From: an uncultured bacterium
Lineage (GTDB): Bacteria; Bacteroidota; Bacteroidia; Bacteroidales; Bacteroidaceae
Direction: 5' to 3'
Assembly (NCBI GenBank): GCA_905215345.1
Contig: CAJMPR010000026.1
Coordinates: forward strand, 1 to 56,289
Length of the DNA stretch: 56,289 nt
Position numbers and translations under genes: made by a program. The notes under the pieces are model-generated. The model did no database searches. It was not told where the DNA came from and saw only the letters and a program-made list of their open reading frames with translations. This document shows, one piece after another, positions 49,996 through 56,289 of this stretch (the first letter of the stretch is position 1; every line of letters starts with the position of its first letter).

Positions 49996-52900
49996 TTAGA
50001 ATTTAATATTTGCACCTATCATATAAGTCCTCGGACTGGGATAGAATCCCAAATCTATACCTGATACCCAGTCATGATGACCGCCATATCCGATTTCCGG
50101 GTCCATTCCGGAATAGCCTGTAATAGTGAACAGATTTTGGGCGGCTACATAAAGGCGAAGTTGTTTCAGGGGTAAAGATTTGAATAACTTTTTAAAATCA
50201 TATCCGATAGTGATATTCTGCATACGCATGTAGTCACCATTTTCCATATAGAGATCCGAATTGTATTGCCAGTTGGAGTGGGTTCCTGAGGTTAATCTGG
50301 GTAGTTTGTTGGAAGTCCCTTCCCCGTGCCAGCGACCGAAAATATCCGATGTGTAATTCTGGCGGGTTAAGTCGACGTAAGAACGGTAAGACTTCATTAT
50401 CTGGTTACCAAATACACCTGTCATCGTCATACTGATGTCGAAGCCTTTATAAGAAGCGTTCAGGCTTAATCCTAAGTTGACATCCGGATGTGGATTACCA
50501 ATCATATCCTGGTCACCTTCGTCAATAACTCCATTCTTGTTATGGTCTACCCAGATGACATCACCAGGTTTGGTACCTTCCAGTTTGGCTCCCTTATAGT
50601 TGGCGATTTCTTCCTCTGTTTGGAAAATACCGGCAGTGGAGTAGCCATAGAAGTAACCGATAGGATAACCCACCTGTGCACGATATACTTCTGTTGTTTG
50701 ATTGCTCAGAATATCGGGGTCGCCATGAATAATTCCTTCTGAATTGGCAATGCGGGTAACTTCATTCTTATTGTGGGTAAGGTTGATGGTTGCACCGTAT
50801 TGGAAATCACCGACGCGGTCATTCCAATTTAAAGAAAGTTCAACCCCTTTATTCTGTACATCACCCCCATTAATAAAAGGAGCTTTGGTTCCATAGATGT
50901 CAAGTACAGGTGCTGCAACCAACCAATCTTTCGTGTTTTTGATATAATAATCGAAATTCATTCTCAATCTGCTGTCCAGGAAATATGCGTCAATACCCAG
51001 GTCGATTTGTTCCGAGGTTTCCCATGTCACACCTTCATTGGGAAGTATATCGGGGTAAGCGCCGGAAGATAAAGACGATTTATCCGGGCCGAAACTATAA
51101 TCGGCGTCTTTGAATCTGATGGTTGCCAAATATTGGAACGGGTCTATGTCCTGATTACCGTTCTGTCCCCAACTGGCGCGAATCTTCAAGAAATCCAGCC
51201 AAGCCTTGGTCGGTTCCATGAATGTCTCCTCGGATACTACCCAACCGGCTGATACGGAAGGAAAATATCCCCAGCGGTGTCCGCGGGCAAAATTGGAAGA
51301 ACCGTCCATTCTCATTACCACGGTTGCCATATATTTATTGGCATAGTCATAGTTTACACGTCCGAAGAAAGAAGCCAGCTGACTTTCACCCCAGGGACTT
51401 CCCCCTAAAGTAGTCCGGTTGGTAATCAAAGGCGTATTGTCCAAATATGCATGCTTGAAGTCATTGAAAATAGAATTAATGTTACTTCCATCCATGCTGT
51501 CGCCTATGCCGTGCTTTTCCAGAGACTGTCCCAATAGAACATTGATGCCGTGCTTTTTCAACTTAAAATCGTAAGTGAGGGTGTTTTCCCACATCAGACT
51601 TCCTCCCATGGACATGCTTTGGGAAACAGCATTGTTGTCTTCAAAAACATTGCTTGACAACTTATAGGCAGGGACAAAACTCCGATAGTTGTCTGCACTA
51701 AATGTATATCCGAAACTGCTGCGCAGTTTAAGCCCTGTTATCGGTTGGATAGTAGCAAAAACGTTCCCTTGCAGGAAATGGGACTTTGATAGGTTTTGCC
51801 CGTTTACATAATCCATTTTTCCGATAGGATTAGCTTCCCTGCCTTCCCAGGGGATTGCGTAATGGTAATTCCCTTTTTCATCTTTATTGGGTAAAAAAGG
51901 ACTTGCATTCAGCATATCGCGTATATCGTTGCTCCAGGTATCGCCAATGGCAATACCATTTTTCTCACTATAGGAATAAGACATGTTTTCTCCTAACTTG
52001 ATAATGTCCAACTTCCCTTTTTTGTATAACGTGTGTTCTGAATTGACGCGTACGCTATACCGTTTGTATTTAGGTTCGGCGGGAACACCGATTGTTCCTT
52101 CCTGCGAGGTATAAGCCAAGCCGATGGAATAAACGGATTGTTCGGTTCCTCCCGTAACGTTTAACGCATGGTTTTGTATCGGAGCATTTTCGTTCCGGGC
52201 TTCTTCCAGCCAATTGGTTCCTTCCCATGTTCCGTTTTTAATGGCTTCCCAGTCGGGAACCAGAGAGGCGTAATTGTAATCGGGTAAACCGTCCATCATG
52301 CGTGCCTCACTCATAATCATGGCATATTCTTTTGCATTCAGTACGTCGGGTATTCTATACACGTTCTGTATGCCATAATATCCGTCGTATGAAATTTCGG
52401 GTTTGCCGATGCGTCCTTGTTTGGTTGTTACCAGAATGACACCATTGGCTGCACGCGAACCATAAATGGCTGCGGATGCGGCATCTTTCAATACGTCGAT
52501 AGATTCAATATCCGTAGGGTTGAGGCTGTTGATGTCACCGCCGGTTACGCCGTCTATGATATAGAGCGGAGAGGCTGAACCTGTCGTTCCCAAACCACGA
52601 ATGGTCACTTTAAAACCTTCACCCGGCATACCGGAACTCTGGGTAATGTTAACTCCCGGAGTTTGGCTTTGCAAAGCGCCTAAAGCATTGACGGTATTCA
52701 GTTTTGCAATGTTATCACCCTTCACCTGTACCGTAGCTCCCGTCACCAGTTTCTTCTTCTGAACGCCATAGCCTACGACCACCACTTCGTCCAGCAATTC
52801 TGTTTCTTCCTGAAGTACTACATTTAGTTGTGAGCGTCCTTTCACTTCTACATTTTCTGTTTTCATTCCGACATAAGTAATCTGTAATACCGCATTACGC

Positions 52901-53139
52901 GAAGCTACCTTGATGGTAAACTGTCCGTCTACATTAGTGATAACACCGGTTTTGCTACTCTGCTCTTGCACGGTAGCCCCGATGACAGGTTCTTGGTCTG
53001 TACCGATTACCTTACCTACTACGGTAAAGCTACCTTGCGCAAATGTGGCGAGGCTACAGCACATGCATACAAAGAAGAAAATACTTCGCAAGGAAGTGCT
53101 TCTTCCTGAAGGACTGGATAAAAGAATAAAGTTTTTCAC
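49996..53139 (-). CDS. SusC/RagA-family TonB-dependent outer membrane transporter
   Basis: A 1047-residue outer membrane importer. After the signal peptide (ending near ATFAQG, residue 36) comes a carboxypeptidase-regulatory-like domain (FTVVGKVIGTDQEPVIGATV), then the TonB-box/plug region (LDEVVVVGYGVQKKKLVTGA) and the beta-barrel, ending in the aromatic RTYMIGANIKF. The start codon is GTG at 53139 and overlaps the stop of the regulator gene (GTGA), which is unusual for a susC. With the SusD partner and the surrounding nag genes, the likely cargo is a GlcNAc-containing oligosaccharide. Confidence 0.95.
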   Translation of the reverse strand: MKNFILLSSPSGRSTSLRSIFFFVCMCCSLATFAQGSFTVVGKVIGTDQEPVIGATVQEQSSKTGVITNVDGQFTIKVASRNAVLQITYVGMKTENVEVKGRSQLNVVLQEETELLDEVVVVGYGVQKKKLVTGATVQVKGDNIAKLNTVNALGALQSQTPGVNITQSSGMPGEGFKVTIRGLGTTGSASPLYIIDGVTGGDINSLNPTDIESIDVLKDAASAAIYGSRAANGVILVTTKQGRIGKPEISYDGYYGIQNVYRIPDVLNAKEYAMIMSEARMMDGLPDYNYASLVPDWEAIKNGTWEGTNWLEEARNENAPIQNHALNVTGGTEQSVYSIGLAYTSQEGTIGVPAEPKYKRYSVRVNSEHTLYKKGKLDIIKLGENMSYSYSEKNGIAIGDTWSNDIRDMLNASPFLPNKDEKGNYHYAIPWEGREANPIGKMDYVNGQNLSKSHFLQGNVFATIQPITGLKLRSSFGYTFSADNYRSFVPAYKLSSNVFEDNNAVSQSMSMGGSLMWENTLTYDFKLKKHGINVLLGQSLEKHGIGDSMDGSNINSIFNDFKHAYLDNTPLITNRTTLGGSPWGESQLASFFGRVNYDYANKYMATVVMRMDGSSNFARGHRWGYFPSVSAGWVVSEETFMEPTKAWLDFLKIRASWGQNGNQDIDPFQYLATIRFKDADYSFGPDKSSLSSGAYPDILPNEGVTWETSEQIDLGIDAYFLDSRLRMNFDYYIKNTKDWLVAAPVLDIYGTKAPFINGGDVQNKGVELSLNWNDRVGDFQYGATINLTHNKNEVTRIANSEGIIHGDPDILSNQTTEVYRAQVGYPIGYFYGYSTAGIFQTEEEIANYKGAKLEGTKPGDVIWVDHNKNGVIDEGDQDMIGNPHPDVNLGLSLNASYKGFDISMTMTGVFGNQIMKSYRSYVDLTRQNYTSDIFGRWHGEGTSNKLPRLTSGTHSNWQYNSDLYMENGDYMRMQNITIGYDFKKLFKSLPLKQLRLYVAAQNLFTITGYSGMDPEIGYGGHHDWVSGIDLGFYPSPRTYMIGANIKF

Positions 53140-54341
53140 TGTTTCTCATTCTTATTAAGGTTAATACTCGTGTTTATTTTGCCATATTTATAATAGTTCC
53201 TATACTGCGTCGGAGACATCTTATAGATTCGTTTGAAGGACTTTGTCAAATTGATGTAGTCTTCGTGTCCCAACTCGAAAGCAATATCCATGATAGGAGA
53301 ATCGGAAGTTAACAGCTTCTCCGCAAAGCATGAAGTACGGTACTCAAGGATATACTGGTAAATAGATATGCCCGCCTCTTTGCGGAAATGCTTCTCCAAT
53401 ACACGGCGCGATACACACAGACGGCTCAACATATCCGTTATACTGATGAGACCGTTGCTTTCGTCTTCGATAAGCTTTAATGCATCGAGCACTAACTTAT
53501 CTGTAATGGAATACCCTTCGGTAGACTGCCGGCGTTCTATACGTATCGGATTAATGGCGATGTTGAACTGAGGCAGGGAGGAGTCTTTTACGATGGCATG
53601 CAGTTGCTTGGCTGCCTGATAGCCTCCATTTTTGACATCCAGTACAATCGATGATAAGGGTGGATCGGACATGTTACATAAAATTTCGTCATTATCCACT
53701 CCCAATACAGCAAGGTCTTGTGGTACTTGTATACTGCAAAAACCACAGACTTCTGTAATGCGCAGTGCGAAGACGTCGTCACAAGCAAACAAGGCTGTAG
53801 AGTGGGGGAGCTGCTGCAACCATGTTTGCAAGGCTTGTTGACCGGAGATTGAACCGTAACGAATATTGTTGTCTTCGTTATAAGTGTATGCCTTTTGTCC
53901 TACTTCGGCGAGCCGTGTACAGAAACCGTCTTCACGTTCGCGCGACCAAATGGTGGCACTGGTACCGTAAAAAGCAAAGTTTTTGAAACCTTTTCGTAAA
54001 AAGTAGCTGGCGGCCATTTCACCGGTAGCGTAATAATCACCGGTAATGTTGGAGATACCTTCCACGCGGTTGGTGTAATTTTGTAAGATGATAGGTATAC
54101 CGATTGTACGCAGGCGTTCGGCGTTCGTTTCGGATAATTGCCCCATGATGGCATTGGCGCCCCACCGTTGGGCTATTTTGATGACTGTTTCTATTGCTTT
54201 TTTATCCTTGAGCTCTTCACGGCTCAACGGAATACGGTAGAAGTGCCAATTACCAACTTCCATGGAGTATTTCAGGAAACCTTTTAGTAGCAGACGACTG
54301 TATGCACTGGTGAAATCGGATAATAAAAGGACTTTCAGCAT
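53136..54341 (-). CDS. XylR-like AraC-family regulator, first gene of the nag operon
   Basis: A 401-residue regulator with a LacI-type periplasmic-binding-protein-like sensor domain (about 1-275: LFACDDVFALRITEVCGFCS and LAVLGVDNDEILCNMSDPPL, typical of XylR) and a C-terminal AraC helix-turn-helix domain (about 295-390: LSRLCVSRRVLEKHFRKEAG, MDIAFELGHEDYINLTKSFK). It probably senses an intracellular amino sugar or its phosphate. It overlaps susC by four bases, so it is co-expressed with the system it most likely controls. Three ATATGCG repeats upstream (54411-54448) are candidate binding sites. On the minus strand TAACTTTG (54393-54386) is a fitting -7 box. Confidence 0.92.
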   Translation of the reverse strand: MLKVLLLSDFTSAYSRLLLKGFLKYSMEVGNWHFYRIPLSREELKDKKAIETVIKIAQRWGANAIMGQLSETNAERLRTIGIPIILQNYTNRVEGISNITGDYYATGEMAASYFLRKGFKNFAFYGTSATIWSREREDGFCTRLAEVGQKAYTYNEDNNIRYGSISGQQALQTWLQQLPHSTALFACDDVFALRITEVCGFCSIQVPQDLAVLGVDNDEILCNMSDPPLSSIVLDVKNGGYQAAKQLHAIVKDSSLPQFNIAINPIRIERRQSTEGYSITDKLVLDALKLIEDESNGLISITDMLSRLCVSRRVLEKHFRKEAGISIYQYILEYRTSCFAEKLLTSDSPIMDIAFELGHEDYINLTKSFKRIYKMSPTQYRNYYKYGKINTSINLNKNEKQ

Positions 54342-54385
54342 ATTGTGCAGTATTAGATTTTGGTTCGTTTTTTATTTGTTTATGG

Positions 54386-54393
54386 CAAAGTTA
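54386..54393 (-). promoter_or_regulatory. Bacteroides-type -7 box for the nag operon
   Basis: The minus strand reads TAACTTTG, matching TAnnTTTG, 44 bases before the regulator start. There is no TTTG at -33; instead the first ATATGCG repeats lie there, as expected for an activator-dependent promoter. Confidence 0.5.
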
Positions 54394-54410
54394 AACGTTT
54401 GCGCTTGTCG

Positions 54411-54448
54411 ATATGCGATAATATGCGTTTATTTGTTGTTGATATGCG
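54411..54448. promoter_or_regulatory. Three ATATGCG direct repeats in the divergent promoter region
   Basis: ATATGCG occurs at 54411-54417, 54421-54427 and 54442-54448. Steps are 10 and 21 bases, one and two DNA turns, so all copies face the same side. They lie between the nag operon -7 box and the SGNH gene promoter. Direct repeats on one face suit an AraC-type activator. Confidence 0.6.
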
Positions 54449-54468
54449 TCGTATTGCACTTTTGACTC

Positions 54469-54499
54469 TTTGTGTGTATGTAGATTAGTGATATATTTG
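54469..54499 (+). promoter_or_regulatory. Full Bacteroides promoter of the SGNH hydrolase gene
   Basis: TTTG (54469-54472), exactly 19 bases, then TATATTTG (54492-54499): a complete match to the -33/-7 consensus of the Bacteroides primary sigma factor. It predicts a transcript start near 54506 and a leader of about 40 bases. Confidence 0.75.
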
Positions 54500-54545
54500 C
54501 AAATCCGAAGCCCCTTGTTGAAAACCAAGCTTATAATATAATAAT

Positions 54546-55271
54546 ATGAAAACTAAATCATTCTTTTGCTTTGTCGTTATACTCTTTATGACCACTTCTT
54601 TGCTTTCTGCCCAGCAGAAAGTAAAGGTATCCATCCTTGGCGACTCTTATTCTACATTTTATGGCTATGTAACTCCTGCTACCAATCTTTGTTGGTATGG
54701 CGTTTCCGGTGATAAAAAGGAAAATGACGTGACGAAAGTGGAAGAAACCTGGTGGCACCGTTTAATCAGCGAACATGGTTTGTTGTTGGAACGCAATAAT
54801 TCCTATTCCGGTTCCACGATTTGTAATACAGGTTATAATAAGATTGATTATTCCGACCGTTCTTTTATTACCCGTATGGATAATCTGGGTAACCCGGATA
54901 TAATACTCGTCTTTGGCGGCACAAATGATAGTTGGGCAGATGCTCCTATCGGTAATTATCAATATAGCGACTGGACTAAGACAGACCTTTATAAGTTCCG
55001 TCCCGCTTTCTGCCGTCTGCTCGATTATCTCACTACGCAGTACCCCCAAACGAAGATATATAACGTAACCAATTCCGAACTGTCTGATGATGTAACTAAC
55101 TCAATGGAGGAGATTTGCCGTCATTATAAGATTGCCAATATCCTTCTGCACCATATAGATAAGCAATTGGGACATCCTTCTGTCAAAGGCATGAAGGATA
55201 TTAGCGAGCAGCTCTGGAAGGCTTTGACCGGAGCAGATACTGTTGCTAAACCTTATCTGTTGGTTCAGTAA
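54546..55271 (+). CDS. Secreted SGNH/GDSL-family hydrolase
   Basis: A 241-residue exported protein with signal peptide MKTKSFFCFVVILFMTTSLL (cleavage near LSAQQ, residue 23). SGNH blocks: SILGDSYSTFYG (GDS at 32-34), VFGGTNDSWADAP, and the catalytic-His region IDKQLGHPSVKGMKDISEQL. Such enzymes usually remove acetyl or other ester groups from glycans. It is divergent from the nag operon and has its own strong promoter. Participation in the same glycan pathway, as a de-esterifying step, is inferred only from position. Confidence 0.88.
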   Translation: MKTKSFFCFVVILFMTTSLLSAQQKVKVSILGDSYSTFYGYVTPATNLCWYGVSGDKKENDVTKVEETWWHRLISEHGLLLERNNSYSGSTICNTGYNKIDYSDRSFITRMDNLGNPDIILVFGGTNDSWADAPIGNYQYSDWTKTDLYKFRPAFCRLLDYLTTQYPQTKIYNVTNSELSDDVTNSMEEICRHYKIANILLHHIDKQLGHPSVKGMKDISEQLWKALTGADTVAKPYLLVQ

Positions 55272-55330
55272 TATCTCTGTATTTTATTTTAAAATAGGCG
55301 GAAATTTATTCCCTTTCCTCCTAAAAACTA

Positions 55331-55338
55331 TATCTTTG
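55331..55338 (+). promoter_or_regulatory. Bacteroides-type -7 box upstream of array C
   Basis: TATCTTTG matches TAnnTTTG and lies 17 bases before array C. If used, the array would be transcribed as part of a ~230-base leader of the HU-like gene. No TTTG at the -33 spacing. Confidence 0.4.
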
Positions 55339-55354
55339 TATTCATAAAATTATT

Positions 55355-55440
55355 CTTACCACAGCTGTGGTAAGAAACTTTCACGGCTGTGTAACTTGCT
55401 TACTACGGCTGTAGTAAGATAATAACACAGCTGTAGTAAG
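55355..55440. repeat. Array C: four 22-bp palindromic repeats upstream of the HU-like gene
   Basis: The centres of four dyads fall at 55364.5, 55386.5, 55408.5 and 55430.5, a period of exactly 22. Copy 1 is a perfect 20-base palindrome, CTTACCACAGCTGTGGTAAG. Copy 3 is nearly perfect, CTTACTACGGCTGTAGTAAG. Copies 2 and 4 keep the GCTGT core with weaker arms. The surrounding gap (55272-55576, 305 bases) otherwise holds only a possible -7 box. Confidence 0.85.
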
Positions 55441-55576
55441 AATAATATTTAGCATAATCGGGTTTAGTTTATAGTATCTCCGGTATGAATTTTATGCTTG
55501 CCGGATGCTTATTCGTTGCTGTCCCGGTTTGCCCCCTGTTTTTTTGAACGTATGAATAACTCTAAATAATGTATAT

Positions 55577-56197
55577 ATGAGTGCTTATTATGACCTTTAC
55601 GAAACTCCTGTCCCTGAGGACAGTGATAAGACTGCACCCTTACACGCACGTATTTATTCCAAGGGAACTATCTCTGCCGAAACATTTATCGAGCGCGTGG
55701 TAAAAGAGCAGCATATGCCGCATGCTATGGTCGTGGGGATTATGCAAGCTGTCAGTAATGCTTTGGGCGACTGGCTTGCCGAGGGTTACAATGTAGAGTT
55801 GGACGAACTTGGTTATTTCAGTACAACCTTAAAATGTACCCGTCCGGCTTTTACAAAGAAAGAAATCCGTGCTGAGTCCGTCCGGTTTGAAACCGTAAAA
55901 TTCCGTCCGAACAAGCGTTTTAAACAACGTATCGAACGGCAAATGATACTTGAACGTCTGGATAAGAAAAGAACAGGAACCAAAAAGACGGAGAATACTA
56001 TAAATGAACGTAAACAGAAAATGTTGGAATTGCTTGCAGCCAATGTTTGCATCACTCGTTCCGAATATGCCCGGCTTGTGCAAATCTCCGACCGTCGTGC
56101 TACTTATGACTTGCAGCTTTTCTTGTCTGAAGGTATTATTGCAAAACGCGGTGGTGGTCGTTCTGTGGTCTACGTGCAGCGCCCTTCCACCGAATAA
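55577..56197 (+). CDS. HU-like DNA-binding protein with C-terminal helix-turn-helix-like domain
   Basis: A 206-residue protein. Residues about 15-125 resemble the HU/IHF-type fold common in Bacteroidota (ISAETFIERVVKEQHMPHAM, NVELDELGYFSTTLKCTRPA, RFETVKFRPNKRFKQRIERQ). A charged linker with RLDKKRTGTKKTENTINERK follows. The last ~60 residues (ITRSEYARLVQISDRRATYD, LSEGIIAKRGGGRSVVYV) look like a winged helix. Nucleoid or regulatory DNA binding is likely, but the exact role is unknown. It is the only gene visible downstream of array C. The remaining 92 bases of the window hold no gene I can support. Confidence 0.82.
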   Translation: MSAYYDLYETPVPEDSDKTAPLHARIYSKGTISAETFIERVVKEQHMPHAMVVGIMQAVSNALGDWLAEGYNVELDELGYFSTTLKCTRPAFTKKEIRAESVRFETVKFRPNKRFKQRIERQMILERLDKKRTGTKKTENTINERKQKMLELLAANVCITRSEYARLVQISDRRATYDLQLFLSEGIIAKRGGGRSVVYVQRPSTE

Positions 56198-56289
56198 TAT
56201 TGTTATATATTCCTCCTTTCCTCGCGCGCCCGTATATATATAATGTGCTTTCTTTTCGTGTTTGTTCTTGTTTCTTTAAAAATCATGTT

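Overview
The window is a stretch of chromosome from a member of the Bacteroidales, most likely a gut Bacteroides. The evidence is a SusC/SusD pair with a surface lipoprotein, promoter boxes of the Bacteroides type (TAnnTTTG near -7, in one case with TTTG exactly 19 bases upstream), two RND efflux operons with lipoprotein adaptors, and a bL17 with a long Ala/Glu/Lys tail. I see no rRNA, tRNA, insertion-sequence transposase, prophage or CRISPR array. Species cannot be fixed from the sequence alone.

Layout. 1-9102: the spc/alpha ribosomal operon in canonical order (rplX end, rplE, rpsN, rpsH, rplF, rplR, rpsE, rpmD, rplO, secY, map, infA, rpmJ, rpsM, rpsK, rpsD, rpoA, rplQ), closed by a clear terminator. 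The short genes rpmD and rpmJ are annotated. 9186-12216: two small unknown genes (one exported, one membrane) and a convergent membrane-anchored MutS-like ATPase. 12217-14293: a tandem 22-23 bp repeat array, then a decayed secreted-protein gene with an in-frame stop and a frameshift. It looks like a DUF6563-type protein joined to a DUF5700-type HExxH peptidase. 14359-20849: histidine degradation (hutU, formiminotransferase, hutI, cyclodeaminase, hutH), converting histidine to glutamate and passing the formimino carbon to tetrahydrofolate. 20904-27677: a TetR regulator with a 38-base palindrome over its promoter, then TolC, RND adaptor, RND pump and a PG0541-type small protein.

27706-31781: two SGNH proteins and an MBOAT acyltransferase in overlapping frames, which look like a polysaccharide O-acetylation module. 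It is followed by a second 22-bp array and a large inverted repeat. 31789-34125: a secreted GH20 hexosaminidase (minus strand). 34207-41405: an AraC regulator divergent from a second RND operon, whose OMF gene is separated from the pump gene by a ~430 bp element with terminal inverted repeats. 41510-54341 (minus): a nine-gene N-acetylglucosamine operon read from high to low coordinates: XylR-like regulator, SusC, SusD, surface lipoprotein, NagX-like acyltransferase, MFS transporter, NagA, NagB, GH20. 54469-56197: a divergent SGNH hydrolase, a third 22-bp array and an HU-like DNA-binding protein.

How the parts work together. The nag operon would capture amino-sugar oligosaccharides at the outer membrane, cleave them in the periplasm, carry GlcNAc inward and convert GlcNAc-6-P to fructose-6-P. 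No sugar kinase is encoded here, so that step must lie elsewhere. The most unexpected signal is the set of three intergenic arrays (about 12261-12435, 31542-31674, 55355-55440). Their sequences differ, but they share a 22-bp period (22-23 in the first) and a dyad in most units. I cannot assign them to a named repeat family.
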